Assembly: GCF_003610255.1 (NCBI RefSeq)
Contig: NZ_RAPS01000001.1
Coordinates: 7,950,491-8,014,490 of the forward strand
Length of the DNA: 64,000 bases
Reading direction: 5' to 3'
Origin: Streptomyces sp. TLI_171
GTDB lineage: Bacteria > Actinomycetota > Actinomycetes > Streptomycetales > Streptomycetaceae
This document shows positions 52,771 through 61,950 of the stretch, piece by piece; position 1 is the first letter of the stretch; each line of letters begins with the position of its first letter. Both the position numbers and the translations under genes were made by a program. The notes beneath the pieces were generated by a model. It worked only from the letters and a program-made list of their open reading frames with translations. It had not been told where the DNA came from and ran no database searches.

Positions 52771-52833
52771 ACCGTAGGAGCCGTGACCCGCTTTCGTCAA
52801 TGAGTTACGCGGAAGGTTTGACGTTCGTAACTC
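52771..52833 (-). promoter_or_regulatory. Promoter and inverted repeat of the peptide ABC operon
   Basis: On the minus strand TTGACG (52795-52800), 18 bases and TACGGT (52771-52776) form a promoter for the binding-protein gene. Directly upstream is a perfect 8-bp inverted repeat GAGTTACG (52802-52809) / CGTAACTC (52826-52833) with a 16-base spacer, a likely regulator site shared with the divergent murQ region. Confidence 0.55.
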
Positions 52834-52903
52834 GATGACTCGCTTGGAGCTGGGGGTTGTTGACGCCCCGACAGGTACAAAGCAACCAAAGCGGCGGGAG
52901 GCG

Positions 52904-52919
52904 ATGTTGCAAAACAACG
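52904..52919. promoter_or_regulatory. Candidate MurR operator upstream of murQ
   Basis: ATGTTGCAAAACAACG contains GTTG-CAAAA-CAAC, a short palindrome 40 bases before murQ. It matches 12 of 16 bases with the site at 56126-56141 in the amiE/GNAT divergent gap. Confidence 0.45.
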
Positions 52920-52958
52920 TAACGGGCACGACGATGGCAGAAACCGAGAGGACACCCG

Positions 52959-53870
52959 ATGACCCCGAGCCGTTCCGTCCGCGTCGTGTCGCCCACCGAG
53001 CGGCGCAACCCCCGCACCCTGGGCATCGACCGGGCCGACCCGCTCGACGTCCTGCGGCTGCTCAACGCCGAGGACGCCCTCGTCCCCGCAGCCGTGGCCG
53101 AGGTGCTGCCCCGGCTCGCGGCCGTGGTGGAGGCCACGGCCGAACGGCTGCGCGGCGGCGGCCGGTTGCACTACTTCGGCGCGGGCACCTCCGGACGCAC
53201 CGCCGTGGTCGACGCGGCGGAGCTCGGCCCCACCTTCTCGCTGCCCTCCGGCATCGTCGTCGCCCACCACGCGGGCGGCCCGGCCGCGCTGGTCACCGCC
53301 GTCGAGGGCAGCGAGGACAGCGAGGAGCTCGGCGCCTGCGACGCCGCCGAGGTGGGACCAGGTGACGTGGCGGTGGGCGTCGCCGCCAGCGGCCGCACCC
53401 CCTACGTGGCGGGCGCGCTGGCCACCGCCCGGGCCGCCGGGGCGTTCACCGTCCTGGTCAGCGCCAACCCGGGCGCGCCGCTCGCGCACCTGGCCGACGT
53501 GCACGTCGCCGTCGACACCGGCCCCGAGGCGATCGCCGGCTCCACCCGGCTCAAGGCCGCCAGCGCCCACAAGCTCGTCCTCAACGGCCTCTCCACCGCC
53601 GTGATGGTGGCGCTGGGGCGCACCTACTCCAACCTGATGGTGGACGTCTCCGCCAGCAACGCCAAGCTGCGCGGCCGACTGGTGACCATCCTGATGGAGG
53701 CCACCGGACTCGACGAGGAGCCCTGCGCGCACGCCCTCGCCGGGGCGGACGGCGAACTGAAGACGGCCCTGGTCTGCCTGCTGGCCGACTGCGCGCCCGA
53801 CGAGGGGCGCCGCCGCCTGGCCGCCGCCCGCGGGCGGGTGGCCGACGCCCTGGAGGCGCAGCCGATCTGA
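52959..53870 (+). CDS. murQ: N-acetylmuramic acid 6-phosphate etherase
   Basis: A 303-residue cytoplasmic lyase with a SIS domain. HYFGAGTSGRTAVVDAAELGPTF near 62-84, AVEGSEDSEELG with the catalytic Glu near 108, and LKAASAHKLVLNGLSTAVMV then GRTYSNLMVDVSASNAKLR near 205-235 are MurQ signatures. MurQ cleaves the lactyl ether of MurNAc-6-P to GlcNAc-6-P and D-lactate. GAGAGGA precedes the ATG. Neighbours (RpiR regulator, AmiE-like hydrolase, NagZ) copy the content of the Bacillus murQ locus. No MurP PTS is present; import and phosphorylation must use another route. Confidence 0.95.
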   Translation: MTPSRSVRVVSPTERRNPRTLGIDRADPLDVLRLLNAEDALVPAAVAEVLPRLAAVVEATAERLRGGGRLHYFGAGTSGRTAVVDAAELGPTFSLPSGIVVAHHAGGPAALVTAVEGSEDSEELGACDAAEVGPGDVAVGVAASGRTPYVAGALATARAAGAFTVLVSANPGAPLAHLADVHVAVDTGPEAIAGSTRLKAASAHKLVLNGLSTAVMVALGRTYSNLMVDVSASNAKLRGRLVTILMEATGLDEEPCAHALAGADGELKTALVCLLADCAPDEGRRRLAAARGRVADALEAQPI

Positions 53871-53925
53871 CGCCTGCCGGGCGCGCCCGCGGCGGGCCGG
53901 GCCACGGCCCGCCGCGGGCGCGCGG

Positions 53926-54861
53926 CTACAGGCGGTGGTTGCGCACCGCTGCGTAGGTGCGCTCCAGGGCCTTCAGCGTGCGGGCCCGGTGGCGTTGGGC
54001 CACCCCGACGAAGAGGCAGTCCACGACCGTGAGCGCGGCGATCCGGCTGGCCATCGCACCGGAGCGGAAGGTGGTCTCGCGCACCGCCGTGGTCAGCACG
54101 TGGTCGGCGTGCTCGGTGATCTCCGAGCGCGGGAAGTTGGTGATCGCCACCGTGGTGGCTCCGTTGCGCCGCGCCTCCGCGAGGACCTCGACGGTGGCCG
54201 CGGTGTCGCCGGTGTGCGACACCCCGATCGCCACGTCGCCGCCGCGCAGCAGCGCCGCCGAGGTCAGCGCGATGTGCGGGTCCACCCAGGCGTTGACCCG
54301 GCGGCCGATCCGGTGCAGCTTCTGCTGCAGGTCCAGGGCGACCAGGCCGCTCGCCCCCACCCCGTACACGTCGATGCCGTCGGCCGAGGAGACCGCGTCC
54401 ACCGCCCGCTTCAAGGCGTGCAGGTCGAGCTGGCCGACGGTGTCCTCGACCGCGCGGGCGTCGGCGAAGCCGAGCTTGGCGACGATGTCGGCCAGCGAGT
54501 CGCGCGGCCCGATGTCCGCGCCGACCGCGCTCCAACCGGCGCTGCTCTCCTCGACACTGGCCGCCGAGGCCAGGCCGATCCGCAGGTCCGGGTACCCCTT
54601 GAGGCCGAGCGTGCGGCAGAACCGCATCACGGTGGTCTCCGACGTGCGGCACTCGGCGGCCAGCTCGCTGATGGTCTGCGCGGCCACGTTCGCCGGATCG
54701 GCGAGCGCGGCCTCGGCGACCCGGCGCTCGGCGGGCGCCAGCGAGGGCAGCAGCGCCCGGATCTGGACGAGCACCGTCTGCGGCGGGCCGCTGGGCGCGG
54801 GGGCGGCGGCGGGGCGGGCGGCGGACCTGCGCCTGGGGCGGGTTCCGTCGGCTGCTGTCAT
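53926..54861 (-). CDS. RpiR-family regulator, MurR-like
   Basis: A 311-residue regulator. HTH_6 at about 30-105 (LAPAERRVAEAALADPANV, then RTSETTVMRFCRTLGLKGYPDLR) and SIS domain at about 150-285 (IDVYGVGASGLVALDLQQKL, GVSHTGDTAATVEVLAEA). The ligand is probably MurNAc-6-P, by analogy with MurR, since it converges with murQ (55 bases apart) and heads an operon with the AmiE-like gene. Predicted sites are the ATGTT...CAACG elements at 52904 and 56126. Confidence 0.88.
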   Translation of the reverse strand: MTAADGTRPRRRSAARPAAAPAPSGPPQTVLVQIRALLPSLAPAERRVAEAALADPANVAAQTISELAAECRTSETTVMRFCRTLGLKGYPDLRIGLASAASVEESSAGWSAVGADIGPRDSLADIVAKLGFADARAVEDTVGQLDLHALKRAVDAVSSADGIDVYGVGASGLVALDLQQKLHRIGRRVNAWVDPHIALTSAALLRGGDVAIGVSHTGDTAATVEVLAEARRNGATTVAITNFPRSEITEHADHVLTTAVRETTFRSGAMASRIAALTVVDCLFVGVAQRHRARTLKALERTYAAVRNHRL

Positions 54862-54901
54862 CGGGGTTCCTTTGCGTGGAGAGGACCGGGGCGTGCAGGG
54901 C

Positions 54902-56028
54902 TCAGGCAGGTCGGGCGCCGGGCGGGGTCCGCGGACCGGGATCCGGATTCGTCAGAGCGTCGCAGACCGCCCGCCGCAGCGCCACGACCACCGAGGCGTC
55001 CCGGCCGAGGTGGACGCCGTTGGTCAGCAGCACCGCCCACGGGCCGCCGGACGGGGAGAGGGCCACGCTGGTGCCGGTGAAGCCGGTGTGCCCGGCGCCG
55101 TCGGACGGCCAGTGCCGCGCCATGTGGTCCCAGCGGTCGCCGCGCAGCGTCCAGCCCAGCCCACGGCGGCCGCCCAGCCCTTCGGTGTGGCAGCGCAGCG
55201 CCTCGGCGCGGACGTCAGGGGAGAGGATCGGCGAGTCGACGGCCAGCCAGCCGCGCTGCAGGTAGCGGGCCAGGTCACCGGCGGTGCCGAACAGGCCGGC
55301 GTGGCCGCACACCCCGCCCAGCGCCGCCGCGTTCTCGTCGTGCACCGTCCCGACCGGGACGCTCCCGTCGGGCCGGGGCTCGGTGGCGGCGGTGCGGCCG
55401 TGCCAGTCGGCGGGCGGCCGGTAGCGGGTGTCCGCCAGGCCGAGCGGGTCCAGCACCAGCTCCCGAACGGCCCGGTCCAGCGGCGCCCCGACCACCGCGC
55501 GGACGACCTCGCCCAGCGCGACGAACCCCAGGTCGGAGTAGGCGACCGCGGTGCCGGGCGCGGTGACGAGCGGCTCGGCCAGGGCGGCGGCCAACCGGTC
55601 GGCGGGCGTCCCGGGCAGCTCGTGCAACGGCCGGTGCGGGGGCAGACCCGAGGAGTGGCTCAGCAGGTGACGCACCGTCACCGCGTCCTTGCCCGCCCCG
55701 GTGAACCCCGGCAGGTGGCGGCGGATCGGGTCGTCCAGGCCCAGCGCCCCGGTGTCGGCCAGCCGCAGGACGGCGGGCAGCGTGGCCGTGACCTTGGTGA
55801 GCGAGGCGAGGTCGTAGACCGTGTCGGCGGTGACCGGGCGGCCGGGCCGGTCGCCGCCGTGCGGCCGAAGGCGCGCACCAGCGGTTCACCCTGCGCGCCC
55901 CACCCGGTGGCCAGGACCGCCCCCGGCAGGCCGCCGGAGGCGACGGCGGCCGCGACGAGCGCGGCCGCCGCGGCGGCGCCGCGGGCCAGCTGCTCGGGGT
56001 CGCCGGGTGCAGGACGGATCATCGTCAT
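54902..56028 (-). pseudogene. Beta-lactamase-fold serine hydrolase, AmiE-like, one frameshift
   Basis: From ATG 56026-56028 the frame gives about 58 residues ending AFGRT. Near 55855 one base is missing, and the sequence continues in another frame as RPGRPVTADTVYDLASLTKVTA, where SLTK is the catalytic SxxK, then HLLSHSSGLPP, YSDLGF (YxN-like region) and HTGFTGTS near the C-terminus, to the stop at 54902. The repaired protein would be about 375 residues. The family includes penicillin-binding-like esterases and Bacillus AmiE (YbbE), which removes the peptide from MurNAc; its place beside murQ supports that. Codons on both sides are well kept, so sequence error is as likely as real loss. Confidence 0.75.
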
Positions 56029-56093
56029 GGCTTGCTCCACGTGCCGGGCCGTACGCGCCGGGGTGGGGGAGGTCTGGTGGCCCCGGGCGATCG

Positions 56094-56141
56094 TTGGTAT
56101 TTTTCCACCGCTCGAAAGCTCAATCATGTTATCAAGCAACG
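56094..56141. promoter_or_regulatory. Divergent control region with candidate MurR sites
   Basis: The 128-base gap between the AmiE-like and GNAT genes is unusually AT-rich. It holds TTGGTATTTTTCC (56094-56106), repeated almost exactly at 60404-60415 before the lysozyme gene, and ATGTTATCAAGCAACG (56126-56141), related to the murQ site at 52904-52919. Confidence 0.45.
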
Positions 56142-56156
56142 GATTGGACGGACAGC

Positions 56157-57128
56157 ATGAGGGACGCCGCACCACCCGTGCTGCGCACCGCGCACCACGG
56201 CGACCTCCCCGGACTGCGCGGAATCGTGACCGCTTCGCTCGTCCACGACCCCGACGCGGCCAGGGTGCTGACGCTGCTGTGGGAGCTCACGGCGGACCGG
56301 CCCGACCTGCGGGTCGTCACCGAGGCCGACGGCGTCGTCACCGGCCTCGCCCTCGGTCGGCTCGCCCCGCAGCCCGACGGTCCGCGCCCGCGCGCCGGGC
56401 ACACCACCCTGCTCGCGGTCGCCCCCGGGCACCGCGGGCAGGGCCACGGCCGCACCCTGCTGGCCGGCATCGAGGAACGCCTGCTGGCGGCCGGCGCCAC
56501 CCGCCTGGTCGTCCGCGGCACCCCGCCCCACTACGCCTGGCCCGGACTCGACATCCGCTACACCCCCGCCGTGTGCCTGGTGGAGGCCGCCGGGTACGAG
56601 CACACCGCCGACGCGTTCAACATGCTCACCGACCTGACCGACACCGACCTGGCCACCGCCGACGACGAACGGAGGCTCGCCGCCCTCGGTGTGCGGGTGC
56701 GCCGCGCCCGCCCCGAGGACGCCCCCCGTTTCCTCGCCTGGATGCGCGGCTGGGGCGGCAGTTGGGCCGAGGAGGCGGCCGCCGCGCTCGCCCACGAGCC
56801 GCCGCGCTGCCACGTCGCGGTGCAGGGCGACGGCGCCGCCGAGGAGTTCGTCGGCTTCGCCTGCCACGGCGTCAACCGCGACGCCTGGTTCGGGCCGATG
56901 GGCACCGCTGAGTCCCAGCGCGGCCGCGGCGTCGGAGCCGTCCTGCTGCGCCGCTGCCTGCGCGACCAGCAGGAGGCGGGCCTCGCCGAGTCCGAGATCG
57001 CCTGGATCGCCCCGTACCGGTTCTACGCTCGAGCGGTCGGTGCCCGGCTGCACCGGGTGTTCCGCCTCTACCAGAAGGAACCGCACGTGCCCGTCCTGCC
57101 CGCCCTCCCGCAGGAGCAGCGCTCATGA
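56157..57128 (+). CDS. Tandem GNAT-domain acetyltransferase
   Basis: A 323-residue protein with two GNAT folds. The first (10-150) has an intact acetyl-CoA loop VAPGHRGQGHGRTLL near 82-96. The second (about 180-305) has a similar loop AESQRGRGVGAVLLRR near 256-271. Mycothiol synthase is another tandem GNAT, but its signature is absent. Substrate is unknown; placement among murein-recycling genes suggests an amino sugar or amino acid. It is intact, unlike its neighbours, and overlaps the PLP-enzyme gene by 4 bases. Confidence 0.82.
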   Translation: MRDAAPPVLRTAHHGDLPGLRGIVTASLVHDPDAARVLTLLWELTADRPDLRVVTEADGVVTGLALGRLAPQPDGPRPRAGHTTLLAVAPGHRGQGHGRTLLAGIEERLLAAGATRLVVRGTPPHYAWPGLDIRYTPAVCLVEAAGYEHTADAFNMLTDLTDTDLATADDERRLAALGVRVRRARPEDAPRFLAWMRGWGGSWAEEAAAALAHEPPRCHVAVQGDGAAEEFVGFACHGVNRDAWFGPMGTAESQRGRGVGAVLLRRCLRDQQEAGLAESEIAWIAPYRFYARAVGARLHRVFRLYQKEPHVPVLPALPQEQRS

Positions 57129-58514
57129 CCCTCCCCGGCGCCGCACCCCGAGCCGCCGACCGGACCCGGCGGCGCGACCTCGCGGTGCGCGCCGCCGTCC
57201 GTGCCGGGCTGCTCGACCCGGACGACACGCCCCTGGCGGCCTTCCTCGACCTGCGGGGCATCGCGGAGAGCGCCGCCGCCCTGCACGCCGCCTGGCCCGC
57301 CGGCGAGAACGTCGAGCACACCTTCGCGGCCAAGGCCAACAGCCTGGTACCGGTGCTGCGCCTGCTGCGCGGGCTCGGACTGGGCTGCGAGGTGGCCAGC
57401 CCCGGCGAACTGGCACAGGCCCTGGCCGCCGGATTCGGCCCCGGTCAACTGGTGCTCGACTCGCCCGCCAAGACCCGCCCCGAACTGCGCGCGGCGCTCG
57501 CCGCCGGAGTCCGCCGTCAACATCGACAACTTCCAGGAACTGCGGCGCGTCGACGCCCTGGTGGCCGGTTCGGGCACCGCGTCCCGGATCGGCCTGCGGA
57601 TCAACCCGCAGGTGGGGATCGGTGCCATCGCGGCGATGTCCACCGCGGGCCACGAGTCCAAGTTCGGCATCGCGCTGGGCGACCCCGGCAACCGGGAGCG
57701 CATCGTCGACGCCTTCCTGGCCCGGCCCTGGCTGCGCTGGCTGCACGTGCACGTCGGCTCCCAGGGCTGCCCGTTGGAACTGTCCGCGGCCGGGGTCGCA
57801 GCCGTGGTCGCGCTGGCCGAGGAGATCGACCGCCGGGCCGGCGCGGCCCGCGTCGACGGCATCGACGTCGGCGGCGGACTGCCCGTCAACTTCGCCGGAC
57901 GACCGCGACGACCCGACCTTCGCCGACCAGGTCGCCGCGCTCCGGTCCGGCGCCCCCGGCCTGTTCGGCGGCCGCTATCGGCTGGTCACCGAACTCGGCC
58001 GCGCCCTGCTGGCCAAGAACGGCTTCCTGGCCACGCGGGTGGAGTACACCAAGCGCTCCGGCGGCCGGGCGATCGCCCTGACCCACGCCGGCGTGCAGGT
58101 CGCCGCCCGCACCGTCTTCCTCCCCCGACGCCTGGCCGCTGCGGGTGCTGCCCTACGACCCCGACGGCCTGCCGCCGGCCCCCCGCCGGCGGCCGCCGAC
58201 GGCACGGTTGCCGCAGGACGTCGCCGGACCGTGCTGCTTCGCCGGCGACCTGGTGGCCCGCGCCCGCGAAACTGCCGCTGCTGGCACCGGGCGACCTGGT
58301 GGTGCTGCCCGACACCGGCGCGTACTACTTTCTCCACCCCCGTTCCACTACACAGCCTCCCGCAGCCCGCCGTCCACGCCTACGAGGTGGACGACGCGGC
58401 GAAGGTCCGCTCAGCCGCGTGCACCGGCAGAGACCGGTCGAGGACGTGGTGGCCCGAACCTCGGCGGAGCGTCCGGGCGGTGCCCCGGGTGACCGCGGAC
58501 GGGCGTGGCGGTGA
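57125..58514 (+). pseudogene. Y4yA-type fold-III PLP enzyme (decarboxylase/racemase-like), many frameshifts
   Basis: Starts at ATG 57125 (overlap with GNAT). Recognisable parts, in order but in changing frames: HTFAAKANSLVPVLRLL with the PLP Lys, EVASPGELAQALAAGFG, VNIDNFQELRRVDAL from about 57518, HVHVGSQG, VDGIDVGGGLPVNF (phosphate-binding Gly loop), then TELGRALLAKNGFLATRVEY from about 57895, LPYDPDGLPP, GPCCFAGDLVAR, DLVVLPDTGAYYF and QPAVHAYEVDD. The stop at 58512-58514 overlaps GTG 58511. About eight indels occur, yet residues between them stay conserved. The family resembles diaminopimelate decarboxylase, so a role on DAP or D-amino acids is possible. Confidence 0.7.
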
Positions 58515-60241
58515 GCGCGCCGGAGGACCCGGCCCCTGCTGCGGTCGCCGACGGCGTGCTGCAGCCCGGCTTCACGGGTCTGACCGCCCCCGACTGGATC
58601 CGCCGCCGCCTGGCCGGGCGGACTCGGCTCCGTTCCTGCTGTTCGCCGCAACTTCGCGCCCCCGCCCGGCGGCCGCGCGCAGGCCCGGGCCCTGGTGGCG
58701 CATTGCGCGCGGAGAACCCGGACGTGCTGGTCGCCGTCGACGAGGAGGGCGGCGAACGTCACCCGGCTGGAGTGGCGACCGGCTCCTCCTGGCCCGGCAA
58801 CCTCAGCGCTGGGAACCGTCGACGACGAGGACCTGACCCCGCGCGGTGGGCCCCGCTCGATCGGCCGCGAACTGGCCGCCCTCGGCATCGACCTGGACTA
58901 CGCGCCGGACGCCGACGTCAACTCCGACCCGCGCAACCCGTGTGATCGGCGTGCGCTCCTTCGGCGCCGACCCCGCGCTGGTGGCCCGGCACACCGCCGC
59001 GTGGGTGCGCGGCCTCCAGCAGGGCGGCGCCGCCGCCTGCGCCAAGCACTTCCCCGGGCACGGCGACACCGTGGTCGACTCCCACCTCGGCCTGCCGACC
59101 GTCACCGCGGACCTCGCGAACTGGAACGCGTCGCCCTCCCGCCGTTCCGGGCCGCAGCGGCGGCCGGGCACGGGCCGTGATGACCGCCCACATCCTGCTG
59201 CCCGCCCTCGACCCGGACCACCCGGCGACGGTCAGCCCGCGCATCCTCACCGGCCTGCTCCGCCACCGGCTCGGCTTTCGACGGGCTGGTGGTGACCGAC
59301 GCCGTCGAGTGCGCGCGGTCGCCGGACCGCTACGGCCACGCCGGTGCGGCGGTGCGAGCGCTGGCGGCCGGGGCCGACCTGGTGTGCCTCGGCGACCGCG
59401 GCCGCGGACCGAGGAGTACGACGCGCTGCGCACCGCCGTCGCGCGGGCGGTCCGCACCGGAGACCTGCCCGAGGAGCGCCTCGCCGAGGCCGCCGCCCGG
59501 GTCGCCGACTTCGCCCGCTGGGCCCGCGCGCTCCGTGCGGGCGCCCGAGCGGGGGACGGCGGGAGGCCGCCGACCCGGGAGCCGCCGCAGCTCGCGGGAG
59601 CGGGCACGTCCGTGGACGGCGGGAGGCCGGCCGGGCACCGCGCGGGTACGCCGGTGGTGTTGGTCCCGCCGGGTGCGCCGGCGTGCGCCGGGTGCGCCGG
59701 TGCGCCGGGGCCCGACGGGCGCGGCGGCGGCGGACGGGCGGACGCCGGCGGACCGCGCCGAGCCGCCGGTCGGACCGGGCCCTGGGCCTGCTCGCGGCGC
59801 GCCGCGCGCTCGCGGTGGCCGGCCCGCCGCGTCCCGCCGCAGGGCCGAGGCGCCCCGTGCGTCGCCGAGTTCCGGCCGACGCCGACGGTCGCGGTGAGCA
59901 CCGCACCGTCTGGGGGCCTGGCCGACCGCTGGCTCGCTCCTGCCGGGCACCGAGGTGCGGCGGTGGGCCAGGAGGAGGCGCGGGGACGACCCGGACGGCA
60001 CGTGGACCGCCTGTGCGCCGCGGCCGAGGGCCGAACACTGGTGCTGTGGTGCGCAACGCCCACCGGCACGCGTGGATGGACGCGCGGTCACCGCCTGCTC
60101 GTCCGGCGGCCGACGCGGGTGGTGTGGAGTTCGGCCTGCCGCGGTCGGCGCCCCGCGGCGGGCTCCACGTGGTCCGCCACGGCGCGGACGGGTGTGCGCC
60201 GCGGCTGCGGCGGAGGGCGGTGGCGCGTACCTGGGGGCTGA
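58511..60241 (+). pseudogene. nagZ: GH3 beta-N-acetylhexosaminidase, NagZ type, many frameshifts
   Basis: GTG 58511 begins VSAPEDPAPAAVADGVLQ. Further pieces in alternating frames are ENPDVLVAVDEEGG, SIGRELAALGIDLDYAPDADV, then CAKHFPGHGDTVVDSHLGLPT (about 59036-59098), which is the NagZ loop with its His/Asp general acid, AVMTAHILLPALDPDHPATVSP, VVTDAVE with the Asp nucleophile (near 59293), and a C-terminal domain (RNAHRHAWMD, EFGLPRSAPRG) ending near 60241. NagZ releases terminal GlcNAc from muropeptides. No signal sequence is seen, so it acts inside the cell. About ten indels; conserved residues survive. Confidence 0.75.
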
Positions 60242-60373
60242 CCGCGCGGCGGAAACTTCCCGCCGTAGCGGTTCTGCACGTCAACCGGCACTGGTGGGAG
60301 TCGGAGCGGACCAGTGCGGCCCGCGGCGGGCAGTCGGGTGTCGAGGTGCGCCGCCGCGGACGGCCCCCAACTG

Positions 60374-60462
60374 GGTGGAAATCGTCTGATGGTCGTACAG
60401 AACTTGGTATTTTCCGGCGGTCTTGAGGCGGACGGGGCATGTTGCACGGAGGGTAAATTTTC
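60374..60462. promoter_or_regulatory. AT-rich control region before the lysozyme gene
   Basis: In the 319-base gap after the GH3 gene lie GGTGGAAA (60374-60381), TTGGTATTTTCC (60404-60415), ATGTTGCA (60439-60446) and GGTAAATTTTC (60452-60462). Two of these recur before murQ and the GNAT gene. No other feature is seen in 60242-60560 apart from the AGGAG site (60551-60555). Confidence 0.4.
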
Positions 60463-60560
60463 TGCCGCAGGCCTTGCGGGGCGTCAATTTCCGCACTACT
60501 GTCCCCGGGCCGGTGCACTCCCCTTCCCGGTCCGCCCCCCACCCGTCTGCAGGAGCAGCC

Positions 60561-61898
60561 ATGCCGCACCAGCGCGCCGTCGTTCCTGAACCACCGGTCG
60601 GCCGTCCTGGCGTCGCCCTCCTCCTCCCCCTGGGCGCCGCCGCCCTCGGCGCCCCCGCCCCCGCGGCGGCCGAGCCCCCGGCCGCCGCGGCGGGTGCACC
60701 CGGGCCGATCACCCACCCGATGCCGACCACCTGGCTCCACCCTCGCCGGCCGCCCCCGCGGCCGGCACGGACGCCCCGCCCGTCACCGCCGACTCCCGCA
60801 GCGCCCGGCACCTCGCCAGCCGGGCCGGACGCTCGCCGCCGCGCTGCCGCCGGCGCCAACCGCTCGGCCTCGAGTGGGCCGCGTACGAGCCGAACGTCGA
60901 CTGGGCCGCCACGCGGCCGCCGGGGCCTCCTTCGCCTACGTCAGGCACCGAGGGCACCGGCTACACCAGCCCGGACTTCTCCTCCCAGTACAACGGCTCG
61001 CATCGGCCGGACTCTGCGCGGCGCCTACCACTTCGCCCTGCCGGACCGCTCCGGCGGGAGAGCCCAGGCCGACTTCTTCGTCGACCACGGCGGCAGCTGG
61101 AGCGCCGACGGCACGACCTGCCGCCGCTGCTGGACATCGAGTACAACCCCTACGGGGCGACCTGCTTCGGGCTGAGCACCTCCGCGATGACCGCCTGGAT
61201 CCTCGACTTCGGCAACGAGGTCAAGGCCCGCACCGGCCGCTACCCCAGCCTGTACACCACCACCGACTGGTGGCGCACCTGCACCGGAGACTCCGCCGCC
61301 GCGGCCGCCTACCCGCTGTTCGTGGCCAACTACACCGGCAGCGCAGCCCCCGCTCCCAACGGCTGGACCGGGCAGCACATCTGGCAGTACGCCGACGCGG
61401 GCGTCTTCCCCGGCGACCAGGACGTCTTCAACGGCACCCCCGCGAGCTCCGGGCCCTCGCCCTCGGCACCGGCACCACCACCCCGCCCGCGCCGCCGCCC
61501 CGCCTGGCCGCTCACCCAGCAGGGCGACAGCGGCACCCGGGTCACCGTGCTGCAGCACCTGCTGAACGCGCACGGCGCCTCCCTCACCGTGGACGGCCAG
61601 TTCGGCCCCGGCACCCGCAGCGCGGTCGTCTCGTACCAGAGCGCCGCCGGACTCGGCGCCGACGGCGCCGTCGGGTCGGCCACCTGGCAGTCCTCACCGG
61701 CACGCTGCTCCAGGGCGCCTCCGGCAGCGCCGTCAAGGCCGCCCAGGTCGGACTGAACGCGCACGGCGCCTCCCTCACCGTGGACGGCCAGTTCGGCCCC
61801 GGCACCCGCAGTGCCGCGCAGACCTACCAGACCGCCCAGGTCTGCCCGCCGACGGCGGCGTGCTCAAACCGACCTGGCTGGCACTGGTCGCCTCCTGA
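60561..61898 (+). pseudogene. Secreted GH25 lysozyme with two peptidoglycan-binding domains, frameshifted
   Basis: ATG 60561 after AGGAG. A signal peptide (ALLLPLGAAALGAPAPAAA) is followed by a GH25 domain in shifting frames: LEWAAYEPNVDWAA, GASFAYV, LRGAYHFALPDRSGG, LLDIEYNPYGATCFGLS with catalytic Asp/Glu, YTTTDWWRTC, and GQHIWQYADAGVFPGD. Two PG_binding_1 domains follow (RVTVLQHLLNAHGASLTVDGQFGP-type and its copy), ending LALVAS before TGA 61896-61898. GH25 enzymes hydrolyse the MurNAc-GlcNAc bond. The domain order is that of Streptomyces muramidases. Several single-base indels interrupt it. Confidence 0.8.
61562..61811 (+). repeat. 59-bp exact direct repeat inside the lysozyme wall-binding domains
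   Basis: Bases 61562-61620 and 61753-61811 are identical. Each codes for the centre of a PG_binding_1 domain (LNAHGASLTVDGQFGPGTRS). Identity at DNA level points to recent duplication or gene conversion. Confidence 0.85.
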
Positions 61899-61950
61899 CC
61901 TCCCCCACCCGCGCCCCCACCTCCGTCCCCATCGAGAGGCAGGAACGACG

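Noticed and set aside
56157..57128. Mycothiol synthase (MshD) for the tandem GNAT protein
   Set aside because: Both have two GNAT domains, but the MshD-specific C-terminal sequence is not seen and the context is wall recycling.
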